DNA of 64,000 nt from Ancistrus triradiatus (lineage: Eukaryota > Chordata > Actinopteri > Siluriformes > Loricariidae): NCBI GenBank assembly GCA_025084515.1, contig JAJAGP010000230.1:457288-521287 (forward strand), read 5' to 3'. Positions 37,086-48,165 of this stretch are shown here, piece after piece. The position numbers and the translations under genes are program-made. The notes below the pieces were generated by a model that did not search any database, was not told where the DNA came from, and worked only from the letters and a program-made list of their open reading frames with translations. The stretch's first letter is position 1; every line of letters begins with the position of its first letter.

Positions 37086-37790
37086 ATGGTCCAACACTGA
37101 TCTGATATGGACCAACCCAGCATGGATGCCTTCAACCCACCATGGTCCTGCATTGATTCAGCATTAACCAGTCCAACTTGGTCCAACCCAGCATTGTTGG
37201 TTTCAACCCAGCATTGTTGGTTTCAACCCAGCATTGTAAAACACTTGATGGATCAACTCATGGTCCAGAACTGTTCCAAGATGGACCAGCCCAGCATGGC
37301 CCAGCACTGTTCCAAGATGGACCAGCCCAGCATGGTCCAGCACTGTTCCAAGATGGACCAGCCCAGCATGGTCCAGCACTGTTTCAAGATGGACCAGCCC
37401 AGCATGGTCCACCACTGTTCTAAGATGGACCACCCCAGCATAATCCAGCACTGTTCCAAAATGGACCGGCCCAGCATGGTCCAGCACTGTTCCAAGATGG
37501 ACCAGCCCAGCATGCTCCAGCACTTTTGCGAGATGGATCATCCCCGCATGGTCCAGCACTGATCCAAGATGGACCGGCCCAGCATAGTCTAGCACTGATC
37601 CAAGATGGACCAACTCAGCATGGGTGGTTTCAACCCAATAGGGTCCAGCACTGATCCAAGTCGAGCATATTCCAGCACTACACTGATATAGACCAACCCA
37701 GCAGTGGTCAAACACTAATCCAAGAGGGACCAGCCCAGCATGGTCCAGCACTGATCCTTTATAGACCAAGCCAGCATGTTCCAGCATTTA
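37086..37790. repeat. 36-bp minisatellite
   Basis: The unit CCAAGATGGACCAGCCCAGC then ATGGTCCAGCACTGTT is 36 bases and is repeated about a dozen times, near perfect at 37270-37510 and looser at both ends. Because 36 is a multiple of three, frames stay open on both strands (151 codons on plus, 194 on minus). Those frames have no start context, no homology and code only the repeat, so I do not call genes. Confidence 0.9.
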
Positions 37791-38607
37791 GAGATGCCAG
37801 CTGTCTTAACGCATGTCTTTTAGAACATGCAAACTCCACACAAGGTCTGGGCGTAGAATCTGGGACTCTGGAGCTGTGAGATGACAGCACTAATATATTT
37901 AAAAACATATAATAACATACAGAGCCTCATGCAAAATTTGGATACCCATGGTCATACGTAAATTAACTTTAGTATTATTTAATAACTTTAGCATACTTTC
38001 CTTTCTGCGCCTGGGTGGCATTTGGGTTTGAGCCTGGCCAGGATGGGTGAATTCTGGGATACCCTTCTGGGGCCCTGACCAGGATATTACAAATGAGTTT
38101 AAAAAACGCCTTCTGTGAGCAGCATAACATAAAAAGCTTTGTGGAACCTGGGTGCCCGCGGCTGTGAGCTAGTGTGTAAGACCACTGTGCCACCCGAGGG
38201 TCCTGCCTTAGAATTAAACCTGCATAATGTTTGATTAACACAGAAATGTCATTTTAAAAGGATTAACACGGCTCAAAGAGGGTTAAATATGAATACCACA
38301 GTATCTCCGGGCACAGGCTCGGCTCCAGAAGGCTTCAGAACGTTTCAGAAAGTTCAGCCTCCCAAAGCCAGCGTGCTTTATTGCTGCTTATCAAAGCAAT
38401 TTGAGTCATAACGTCTCTTCAAACTGACCCCAACAGCTACATATTAATTATTAGGTTACATTAACGATGTTAATCTTTCGTGTTTTGATCTCCAAATGTC
38501 TTTCTGGGGCTGCAGTACCTTCATGCACAAATTATTTAGTTCCAACCTGTACAATAAACCACATTAGGCACTCATTTTTAGTATCTGTGGATACCACAAG
38601 CTGTAAA

Positions 38608-38700
38608 TACACTATATGACCGAAAGTTTGTGGACACCTACTACCCAATACCATGGGCATTAATATACCTTCAGGTGGCTCAGCAGTGTTGTACTCCAGA
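38608..38700 (+). repeat. Terminal-repeat element TATGGCCAAAAGTTTGTGG, copy 4
   Basis: CACTATATGACCGAAAGTTT and GTGGACACC match the other copies for about 30 bases; the rest has decayed. Confidence 0.5.
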
Positions 38701-38754
38701 TCCAAGTCCTGATGGTGTGATTAAGAACTATCTTCTGTGTAAAGAAGAACAAGG

Positions 38755-38845
38755 AGTCCTGGAATTGCTTGGATTATAAGATTGTATCAGTTGTAAATTG
38801 CTCTGGATAACAGCGTCTGCTAAATGGCATACATGTAAATGATGT
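38755..38845 (+). repeat. SINE tail fragment
   Basis: TTGCTTGGATTATAAGATTG, AAATTGCTCTGGATAACAGC and GTCTGCTAAATGGC are the 3' half of the family. Confidence 0.6.
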
Positions 38846-39119
38846 GGTTTTGAAGGCAAAGGGTGGTCACACGAAATATTTTGTGCAAGGGGACCCGATC
38901 CTGGGGGTGGACCAGGTCCCATTGTTATGTAATGGTGCTGGTATCGATCATTATGCAAACGTGCTGTATATAAGCTTGAGGAAGTTTTCCAACTAGCTGA
39001 AATTGAAGTCTCTTAGATGAGTGGCGAAACGTTTCTCCCTCAAAAACCTTATGTCCAAATGAACTGACTCAACTTTCTGGGATGACAAAAATAAACTATT
39101 AACACTTCTGCTTATAGAA

Positions 39120-40300
39120 GCATTCTTACTTCGTGGCATTTTTCCCACCCAATACTGCAAAGTTTTGGGCAGGTGTAAAAAAATGCTGCAAATGCTGTGG
39201 TCAGGACCTCCACAGGACTGTTGTGGCTGGTGGATCATTCGCCGTACTGCACTGCCACCGATGTGGGGGTGGTGTGTTAGTGTGTGGTGTTAGTGAATCA
39301 GACACAGCAGTGCTGCTGGAGTCCTTAAACACCTCAGTCACTGCTGGACTGAAAATAGTCCAACAACCAAAAAAATCCAGCCACCAACATCCTGTAGGCA
39401 GCATCCTGTGTGCAGTGATGAAGGATTAGAGGATGACTAACACAAACTGTGCAGCAACAGATGAGCTGCTGTCTCTGACTCTGTTTCCTCCCTCCTCCTG
39501 AGGATGCTTTCCCGCTGAGGAGGCAAGATCCTAAAGTGACTCAGACTAAATAATGCCGATATGCATTTTCTTACGTTGTTCTATTCAGTATTTAAACATG
39601 TCGAGTTATTGTATTTTCAATATGTTCTCTCTGTTGATATTAATTTAGTTTGTGTTTATTTAAACTATTACTACGAACTTACTCATTAGATAACTCAGTT
39701 TAATTCTCATTTAAACCTGATCATTTAAGCCTCCCAAGGAGGTCGGGTCCCTGTTTGAGTCTTGGTCCTCCCAAGATTTCTTTCTTATAATGTTTAGGGA
39801 AATTTTCCTTGCCACTGTCACCCTAGGCTTTCTCAGGTTGGACTTGATAGTAGAAGATAATCTAAAATTCTAAAGCTGCTTTGAAGCAATGCTCCATTGT
39901 AAAAACAGCTATAGAAATAAAGCTGACAAGTTAACTTTACATCTACAATGTGGAGCAATGATGTGGGTGCTCGAATAAAGTGGACAGTGAGTGAACGGCG
40001 TTTAAAAACTCCAGCAGCACTGTTGTGTCCGATCCAATTGTACCGGCACAACACACACTGACCACATCAGTGTCAGTGCCGTGCTGAGAATGATCCTCCA
40101 CCCAAACAGTACCTGATCTGTGCTGGTCCTGTGGGGGTCCTGACCATTAGAGACCAGAGTAAAGGGGGCGAACAAAGTATGTAGAGAAACAGATGGACTA
40201 CAGTCTGTAGTTGTAGAACTACAAAGTGCTTTTATATGGCAAACAAAGGCTGAGATACAGGCCATAATATTGTGATAGGGCTGTGTATATATTGTATAAT
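39120..40300. mobile_element. Large foldback repeat, interrupted
   Basis: The left arm (about 39240-39440) has GTGAATCAGACACAGCAGTG CTG and CTTAAACACCTCAGTCACTG; the right arm (about 39940-40215) has AAAACTCCAGCAGCACTGTT and GTCCTGTGGGGGTCCTGACC. Parts of the arms are complementary (CAGCAGTGCTGCTGGAGT against ACTCCAGCAGCACTGTTG). I recall this text as a common fish-genome repeat. The middle (39725-39925) is another dispersed repeat. It ends only about 400 bases before the dkk2 TATA box. Confidence 0.55.
39725..39925 (+). repeat. Dispersed repeat Z, copy 3
   Basis: CCCAAGGAGGTCGGGTCCCT, AATTTTCCTTGCCACTGTCA, AAGCTGCTTTGAAGCAATGC and AGCTATAGAAATAAAGC. It sits in the middle of the foldback repeat 39120-40300. 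Confidence 0.65.
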
Positions 40301-40613
40301 GAATGATATTGAATGTAAAGTGAATAACAAACGATTTTTTCCATTTCATTCTTGTCCCAGTCTTGGTCTTGACTCGGACTCGGCTCCAACATTATAGTAC
40401 CTCAGTACAAGTACATGTAGTGTAGAAACGCCCTGGCAAAGGAGGGACTTGAACCCTCAATCCTGTGGTCAACCTTTGAGGCCCTGCACAAGCACAAGCT
40501 GCACTTTATTCAGATTTCATCGTGTTCCCTTTGTCCTGTATTCCACTTTGGATGAGGTTCAAATAATTAAGTGTGACAAATGCGCATAAATAGAGGAATT
40601 CCTCACAGCACTG

Positions 40614-40669
40614 TATGTGTGTGTGCGCGCGCGAGTGTGTGTGTGCGCGCGCGCGCGATTCGGGGGCGG
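40614..40669 (+). promoter_or_regulatory. GT/CG alternating tract and GC box upstream of dkk2
   Basis: Bases 40614-40657 alternate almost perfectly between purine and pyrimidine (GT runs leading into two CG runs). They are followed at once by GGGGGCGG at 40662-40669, an Sp1-type GC box. The tract ends about 30 bases before the TATA box. Alternating CG/GT tracts are the classical Z-DNA-prone sequence; whether this one adopts Z-DNA is inference. Confidence 0.55.
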
Positions 40670-40686
40670 AGGGAGGGCGAAAATGC

Positions 40687-40694
40687 TATAAAAG
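40687..40694 (+). promoter_or_regulatory. TATA box of dkk2
   Basis: TATAAAAG sits just after a GC box and about 340 bases before the dkk2 start codon, in a CpG-rich stretch. Transcription would be expected about 30 bases downstream, near 40717-40721, in CAGAGAGACACACGG. The placement is predicted from the motif only. Confidence 0.7.
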
Positions 40695-40720
40695 CGCGCG
40701 CCCCCATCAGAGAGACACAC

Positions 40721-41025
40721 GGTGAAGCCCGGTACAAGCGCACGGATTAACCGAGATCAGCTCTCTCTCTGTCTCTCTCCACCACTCCCTCTCTCTCTCT
40801 CCGCCTGTGCGTCTGTGCACGAGCCCGTTCGTGCGTCCGTACAGATATCTATGCACCATGCTGAGCGCGTGAGCCACCTTCCGGCTCCCCCGCAGTAGCT
40901 TTAATCCGGTTTCCTAATCCAGAGCCGCCCTTGAATGCCACTGCAGCACGGAATTTATCCTCCGCATTCCCCTCCAGTCGCGCCTGCCTTTTCCTAGAAG
41001 TTCTGCGCAGAAGATCACCGGGAGG
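40721..41025 (+). promoter_or_regulatory. dkk2 5' leader with CT tract and three upstream ORFs
   Basis: The inferred leader is about 305 bases. A pyrimidine tract (CTCTCT type) spans 40760-40802. Three ATGs precede the main start: 40851-40898 (16 codons with stop, coding MHHAERVSHLPAPPQ), 40858-40872 (MLSA then stop) and 40935-40997 (21 codons with stop). All close before the main ATG at 41026, leaving 28 bases after the last stop. Such uORFs commonly lower translation; that effect is not shown here. Confidence 0.5.
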
Positions 41026-41262
41026 ATGCTGCTGGCGCACACGGGCTGCTGCTGCTGCTGGCTGCTCGCGCTCATCCTGACGCACACGGGAGTGAAAGCG
41101 AACAGCAACCACAATAACAACCACAACCACAACAACAACCACAACAACAACTCGATTAAAACAGCGCTCTTCGGCGAGGCTCCCACGGCAGCCGCTTCCA
41201 CCCGCACCGGCTCCGGCTCCGGCGCGCACGCTGCGCCTAAGAAAGGAAACGCGCCGGTTCAG
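41026..41262 (+). CDS. dkk2: Dickkopf-2 exon 1: signal peptide and N-terminal region
   Basis: The exon codes residues 1-79 of a secreted Wnt antagonist or modulator that binds LRP5/6 co-receptors. Residues 1 to about 25 form a hydrophobic signal peptide (MLLAHTG, four cysteines, WLLALILTHTG). Residues 42-52 read NSIKTALFGEA, close to the NSIKSSLGGE segment conserved at the N-terminus of DKK2, which is the main reason for choosing DKK2 over DKK1 or DKK4. Between them residues 26-42 are almost only Asn and His, encoded by AAC/CAC repeats, which I do not know from other DKK2 proteins. The exon ends CAG|gtaagag in phase 0. This ATG is preferred because it starts the signal peptide; three upstream ATGs open only short frames. 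The 3' neighbour exon lies 16.1 kb away. Confidence 0.87.
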
Positions 41263-41401
41263 GTAAGAGCGCAAGGCCGACAGGTGTCTCGGTCTGTCTG
41301 TACAACGCTCAGTTAGTGGTGCACGAATTCCAGGGCTTGCTGCATCACATTTTAGATCAAGAATAGCAGAGGCTGAAGGTTGTTTATATCGCTTTTTGGG
41401 T

Positions 41402-41588
41402 ACATTTAGTAGACGCCCTTATCCAGAGCGACTTACAACTGGCGCGGTTTCCCAATCAAACCAACTGTTGGTTAAGAGTCTTGCGTAAGGACCCAACAGC
41501 TGGTAGCTTGGCAGAGATGGGGATTTAAATCCTGGACGTTCTAATCCAAAGTGCAGTGCCTTCACCTCCCTGCCACCACAGTCCTAGA
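41402..41588 (-). repeat. tRNA-derived SINE in dkk2 intron 1
   Basis: TAGTAGACGCCCTTATCCAG, GCGACTTACAACTGGCGC, GGACCCAACAGCTGGTAGC and GGGATTTAAATCCTGG. It begins about 140 bases after the exon 1 donor. Confidence 0.75.
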
Positions 41589-42689
41589 GTGCATGCCTAA
41601 AAATCAACAGTCGTTATCTGAAAGATGAGGTTGTGCAAAATCATTTGAAATCTAAAAATACTCATAATACTCCAAAAAATAATATAAATAAATGACCAAA
41701 AACGATTTGACTACTAAAATCACATACACGTGGACATATGTGTTTTCTTTAAATGATATGGTACTAATTCCCTGAAAAATAATATTTTTTAATTATTTTC
41801 TATTTAAAGAAAAAATGGAGAAAGTTTTGATATTTGGCTAAATTATCCATCTGTAAGTGTTGACAGGTTCTGTAATGTATTGCATTATTGTTTAACTCTG
41901 CTAAAAAGCCCAGCGTATGTTTTCATGTTAATTTACACTCATATGCTGACTTTACCAGCAAGCCCATGTGAGTTAAACCAGTTAAAATCATCAACTCAGA
42001 ACTCGTATGGTCTTGCAATTTGCCCAGCATACCAGCATCCAAATCATGACACATTCTGGTCCTGTAGCAGATAACAGACACACAGACGGCATTCTGACTT
42101 CTTGACTTCCGGAGCTAAATGCCTTCAGGCTTAAGCTCCGGGGAAAAGAATTACCCAGTTATCATAGCTGTGATCAAATCATTGCAGTCGTTTGTGGTGG
42201 ATAATTCTTTATTCTCTATTCGGTAGTCGGTTGGAGCACCAAACTGCTCTGTAGGGTCACAGCCTCGGGAGATGACAACCGTGCAGTTTTCGGCCATTAG
42301 CTGCTTGAGTTGAATCAGGTGTGTTAAATGGAGTAGAAATGCTAGACCTTGCCATGACTCACCAGAGTTAAGAGAGCAGGGAGAAGTAATTTGGACCTCA
42401 GTGGAAATTATGACCGTCGGATGAGCAAGTGCTGGCGGCGTAAGCAAGAGGTTCGTTTTACAGAATATTTAGACTTGTTTTACTGTTATAGAGTGAGATG
42501 TGTTTGGGGCGATAGGTTCTCATTTCTTACATGCTTTATAAAGATGTAAAGAAGTGCCCATATGGCTGGTAAAGTCGCCATCCAGTGCAGAGTGGTGGAC
42601 GATATAAGTTGGTGTTTGGGTATCGTCCTTCTCTGCAGTCAGAACCCAAGTTTCCTCGAAGACGTACCAGTATATCATATCCAGTCTGA

Positions 42690-42915
42690 CAGTGTTGTAG
42701 TTAAGGTACTAGACTGTTGACTAGAAGGCTGTTGGGAACTCGATCAAGGCCCTTAACCCAGGATTGCTTGGATTGTAACACTGTACCTGGTGTAAGCCGC
42801 TGTGGATAAGAACGTCTCTTAGATGACTTGTAGAAGGCTGAGGATTCCAGTCCAAGCTCTGCTAAATCTCCCATTGTTTGGCCCTTGAGAAAGACCCTTA
42901 ACTCTCAATTATAAT
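42690..42915 (+). repeat. One full and one partial SINE in tandem
   Basis: The first (to about 42835) has AGTTAAGGTACTAGACTG, TCAAGGCCCTTAACCC, TTGCTTGGATTGTAACACTG and GTCTCTTAGATG. The second (about 42835-42915) has GGATTCCAGTCCAAGC and TTGAGAAAGACCCTTAACTC but no tail. Confidence 0.6.
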
Positions 42916-43099
42916 AACAGTAATCTTTCTTTATGTAGCACCTTTCATACGCGGTAGTTCAAAGTGCCTTCCAGTACAGAAAATGGCATGAATAGAGTAA
43001 ACCAAAATAAAACAATGAGAAAACAGGAATCAAGTTAAAAGAGAGGCTTGAGTAAAATGAATACACTGCAAATCAACATGAAACTGGTGCAAGAATGTG

Positions 43100-43700
43100 G
43101 TGTAGGTCCATGTATTACCTTAAGCAAATGGATTCCAGTAAGTAAATATACCTAGATCTCTGCCAAAACTAAAAAGGTGTGGGATCAGCACTTGTACCTA
43201 GATCCCTGCCAAAACTAAACCGATGTGGGATCAGTAGTTAGAGCCGTGCCAAAACCTATACTGGTGTAGGATCAGTACCTGTTCTTAGATCCCTGCTAAA
43301 ACTAAAATGGTGCAAGATCAGTACCTGTACTTAGATCCCTGCCAAAACTAAAATGGTGTAGTATCAGCACTTGTACCTAGATCCCTGCCAAAACGAAACT
43401 GATGTGGGATCAGTACCCAGTACCTAGATCCCTGCCAAAGCTAAAGCAATATGCGATCAGTAGTTAGATCAGTGCCAAAACTAAACTGGTGTAGGATCAG
43501 TACCTGTTCTTAGATCTAAAACTAAAACAGTGTGGGGTCAGTACCTAGTACCCAGATCCCTTCCAAAACAAAAATTTTGTCGGATCATTACCAAGTACCT
43601 AGATCCCTGCAAAAAACTAAAACAGTCTGGGATCACTACCTGGCATCTAGATCCCTTCCCAAACGAAAACAACATGGGATCAGTACCTAGTAAACTCACC
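43100..43700. repeat. Minisatellite of about 46 bp
   Basis: Units of about 40-48 bases read TAGATCCCTGCCAAAACTAA then GGTGTGGGATCAGTACCTGT. About a dozen copies are visible, all imperfect. The first spacing (43153 to 43199) is 46 bases. In dkk2 intron 1. Confidence 0.85.
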
Positions 43701-43829
43701 TCCTGTATGGAAATCCCAGACGGACCCCCAGACCTAACCGCATCATCATATGGTGCTGCTTGGACTGAGAATGTTTCAGTTGTAGGACGCTCTGGGTAAG
43801 GGCGTCTGCTAAAACCTTGCAAATGTCAT

Positions 43830-46090
43830 GTCAAGCCGTGGTACATCCCCTGGATTTGGTGCTTGGTAATAGGTTACATCTCTGTGCCTTTACCTTATGA
43901 CTGTTGTTCATTACCAGGATTAACAGGTGTGTGTGGAGCTAGAAATCCCCAGATATGTGATTGTGAAGTCGTGAGCTGGCGCCTGCAAAAATCTTGACCA
44001 CACTGCACTGCCTTGTCATTGCAGGAACTGGTGGTGATTCCTGCTTGTACCTGACATCTCTAGTTTGCTATTCATAAAAACTGAATTAGCTCCAATATAT
44101 TGGCAAAAGTCTGACCATCCTGTATGGCTTTCTCTGAAACGCAGCACCAAAAGACTTGCAAGAAAGAGATCAGCAGCCACGCACAGTAAACCTTAAACGT
44201 ATCTCAGTGGACAGGAGCTTGATGCTTTCTAATGAACGTCCCTTCTTTTGAATCCTCTCACTAAGCCATTTTCAGTTTCCGCCGGACTGGCCTGTATATT
44301 TTTCCGCGCGCTATGTTTAGACGCTCGGGCGAACGGAAAGGCTTTTTTCAACACGCTGGTGATGAATGCTAAACCGTGAGAGGCGCAGCGCTGACCCACT
44401 CGTCCCATCTGAGAGCATGTTTACGAGCCGGGTAAATAAACTCTGGAGTGTGATTTTAATGGGCAGAACATGGCCTGTGGTTTGCCCCAGCCTCAGGCCA
44501 CTTCTCAATCCTTCATCTCCCCTTCAGGAGAGTTCAAATTCATAACTCTCAGATGTCGGGGCGGATTTATGTCGCGGCTTTTCACTCTTGTCAGGCTCAC
44601 CCCGGCGAACCTTGCGGTTATTAATGCGAACCGATTCCAGAGAAGATGTGGGAATCTGAAGTGTTAGGCCTGACGGAAAGCTGGCGGACCGAGAGCGACC
44701 TGGCAGCCGGCTCTTGCACATCGTGCTGGAAATTGGCACGGGTCGACGGCGTGATCGATGAGGCGCTGACCGCTGCTTTTATCAGATCTCACACAGAGCG
44801 TTCGGTCTCTCAGAGAATGATGGCACAGCGGGCTCACTTAGGCGTTGGTGGGATTGTCGGTCTGAGCCATACAGCACCTTCCTCTCATGAAGCCTCTGTA
44901 CCTCGGATGTTTATGGGAAAGGGGTAAATCGGAAGGAACGAGGTTGAAATCCAGAACTTTTGACATGGTGGAGGTGCATTTTGAGGTTAGAAGCGGAGGC
45001 TGGATGGAAACAAGACTAAAAGGTTAAACACAGAATATGCAAATGCAGGTCATGCAAATGACCAATAATGTGCTTGTTAGTGAGTCAATCAGCCACTGAG
45101 TCTCTCAGACAACATGACGTTAAGTTAACAACGCACATCCATTGTTTGGGGAATCTGTCTATACGTCACATGAATGGGTGCGTGAATTTGCGAAGGGCAC
45201 ACAGTTCCTCCCAGAGGTGATCCGGTAACATTCCTGCATTTGGAGTGTTAGCAGCCCGGGCTTCCGATTCAATTGTTCCACAGTTGTGTCTGTGGTTTTC
45301 AAGACTGCAGTTATTCATGGCCTGCAGGCGTCTCATGATTATCATTAAGGGATATGTGGAGGATCAGAACATAAGCTGCCAATAAATGACTCCCACTGAG
45401 ACAGTACGAATTAGATCTGCCAGGGAAACGGGCCACCCAGCGTTGCGCCCCTAATGCCAAAACAGACTCTCTCTGTCACATTTGCATAGAGGGCCAGCAG
45501 CTTGCAGACATGTGGAGGCACCTCTAGGGACGGCAACGTGTTTATATTGCGCTGTGCGCTAATGGAAAACTTCCTGAGAACGAATAACAGGCGGATTGGT
45601 TACTCCGGGTTGCTGTTGTGGATCTAAAACACTTTCTGTGGGCATTTCAAGATGTGGGTGGGCAGCAGCTTGAAATACATTCAGGAGGTGGTACTGGCAT
45701 GGGCATGGTGTGCTTTTAACTTATCAATCAGGCCTGGGAGACCTGTTTTTCATCAGCATCCCATTTTTTAGAAGCGGGTCCCCTTATTTAATTTGACACG
45801 GTGGTTCTGTTAACAAGTGGCGACCAGATTGTTCGGGTCTGGCTCGTAAAGGGAGGAAGCAGGTCTCTGCTGCCCCCTCTGGGGTTAAGTGGCTGTTTAG
45901 TGATGCTAACGAGCTGAGAGAGTGAACTAAACCAGCCCAAGGTGTGACGGCTCGTTAGCGCTAGCTGGGCTGATCGCACCTCTAGCAGCCCGCGAGACGC
46001 CACGGCTGCGCGTCGGCCACCTGGTTTAGCGCGACTCCGAGCCTTTATGATATCCTGAAAAGCGTGTGATGGAGTGTCCAATTATCCGCG
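43830..46090. other. Unique intron 1 DNA
   Basis: Largely repeat-free and GC-richer than the flanks. A 93-codon frame at 44646 has no homologue I know and lacks matched splice sites for dkk2. Candidate area for intronic regulatory elements. Confidence 0.4.
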
Positions 46091-46340
46091 CTCATTAAAG
46101 GTGTTCATTTCCTCGCTGGCGCGAGCTAGCGCGCTTCCCAGCCACCGCGTGCAGGCTCCGCGGCGCTCGCGCTCTAGTCGTGTTAAATGAGGCTCCGGTT
46201 CGAGCGGCCCTTCGGGGGTTGCCGCACATGTGTTTCATGGTTAAGAGATTAACCTTAAACTTGGGCTTCAAACGGCGAGAGAAAGCGCAGGCCGCCTTTG
46301 TGATCCGGCGCGGGCGGAAATTGAAGCGGGATAGAGTTTG
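46090..46340. promoter_or_regulatory. CpG-rich patch in dkk2 intron 1
   Basis: GGCGCGAGCTAGCGCGC, CCGCGGCGCTCGCGC and CCGGCGCGGGCGG stand out in otherwise CpG-poor DNA. No TATA or coding exon is attached. It could be an internal promoter or enhancer, or a chance GC-rich stretch. Confidence 0.35.
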
Positions 46341-47579
46341 TTTGCACAGTGACATCGTTTGTTTTATTCGGGGAAAGCCTCTCAGCTTGCGAACACCATT
46401 CACGGTGTCGAGTGTCCCCCAAGGTCAGACCTTCTGGACCGTCAGCCCGAGCAAATGCGTGTGTGCAGCAAGCAGACTATTCCAGATTACACACTCACAC
46501 GGCTCACATAAATACTGGTGGGTTTCGTGATTCTGTCCTGTGGTTTGAAAATGGATGTCAGCTGAAGGGTGTTATTTATCGACCCTTCTTGGGAAGGTAT
46601 TAAGGAAATTTTGGGTCATGAGTATTGTTTGGAGAGCGTGATGACCGTACCGAGTGTTTAAAATCACTTGGAATGAGGATCGTCTCTCTGAAGGATGATT
46701 CAGATTCACCCAGCCAAAAGTTTAGTGGTTTAGAGGTAAAAAAAAAATCTCCATGGTCAGACGTTAAATATAATCCAACTGTGATATCAAACCTCAGGAG
46801 TGACAGGTTTGTGGAAAAGATTAGGGAAAATATAGCCTGGGAAAAAGAGTTCAAAGCCAAGTCCAGGTTTAGACTTCAGTCTGATTTTCTTAGCAGAATC
46901 ACAGTTATAGATGGGAAGCGGCTTTTTAACCTACCGCTTCATTTTCATAATGGATCGACCATCTCTGGTCCTGTGGGTCCACAGTCCAGTTGCGGTTTAA
47001 TTCAGCACTGCTTGCGTCATGTGTTTACTGGAACGTTTGGGAGCTCTGAATTAAAGACACCTGCCCGACCCACTGAGGCACTGGACCCCACAAGACTTCT
47101 GAAGGTGTCCTGAGATGTCTGGCACCAAGAACTCCTTTAAATCCTGTAGAGATATGAGGTGAGGCATCCATGGATCGGATTGAGACCCGGGGAATTTGGA
47201 GGCCAGGGGAACACCTTGAAATCTTTGTCATGGTCCTCAAACCATTCCTGAACACTTTGTGCAGTCAGGTAGGTAGGGTGTATTATCCAGCGGAAAGAGG
47301 CCAGTGGGACGTCTCAAAGTAACATCTAAAGGAATGCCAGGACCCAAGGTCTCCCAGCAGAACATTGCTAAGAGCTTCAGATAAGACCCTCAGTCTTATT
47401 CACTTCACATGTCAGTGGTTTGACTGATTGTTGTATGTCATGTTTATGGCTGCCTCAATAGCTATTGTTTTATCAATAATATTTTATTTAAAAAATAAAA
47501 ACTTTTAAAGCTTTTTACTACTTTTATTATCCTTTTTAGCTTTCTAAACCCTGTTGTTCTTTTACACTGCAAAGTAGAG

Positions 47580-47811
47580 AATATTAAATATATGATAAAA
47601 TAACACCAATAATAATAATAATAATGAATATGCATAAATAAAATGTATCTATCATATACAATTAATCTGTCTATTTATGTCTATTATATAACAACAACAA
47701 GAACACAATAATGTTGTTATAATTATTATTATTATTATTATTATATTATTAAATTTTTTATATAATAATAATTCTTATTAATTATTATAATTAGTAGTAG
47801 CAGTAGTATTG

Positions 47812-47888
<77 letters not shown>

Positions 47889-48112
47889 GCATCATTTTGA
47901 TAATTATTATGACCATTATTGCTATTATTATTATTATAACTATTAAAAATTGTATAAAAATATTATAAATATTATAAATTATTATTATAAATACTGCTAC
48001 TACTACTACTACTACAACTACTACTAATAATAATATCAATATTATTTATATTATTATTATTGTTGTTATTATTATTATTGTTGTTGTTGTTGTTGTTATC
48101 ATTACTCATTGA

Positions 48113-48163
<51 letters not shown>

Positions 48164-48165
48164 CC
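47580..48165. repeat. AT-rich microsatellite block
   Basis: Runs of ATT/AAT triplets, a TA run at 47814-47844, CTA and GTT runs and a final ATT run of about 48 bases at 48114-48162. The open frame across it on the minus strand (mostly Ile) is an artefact. Confidence 0.92.

Noticed and set aside
37203..37787. 194-codon open frame on the minus strand
   Set aside because: It codes only the 36-bp minisatellite unit; several other frames of the same array are open as well.
40849..41274. 141-codon minus frame opposite dkk2 exon 1
   Set aside because: A shadow of the GC-rich exon and its AAC/CAC tract (poly-valine on the opposite strand).
43100..43700. CRISPR-like array of regular repeats
   Set aside because: The whole unit is repeated, with no unique spacers, and the genome is vertebrate.
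46625..47113. 162-codon plus frame in intron 1
   Set aside because: No motif, no plausible splice partners, and unlike any Dickkopf segment. Composition is like the surrounding intron. It remains the longest unexplained frame outside repeats, so it is listed here.
47812..48039. 75-codon minus frame rich in Ile and Val
   Set aside because: Product of ATT/TA microsatellites only.
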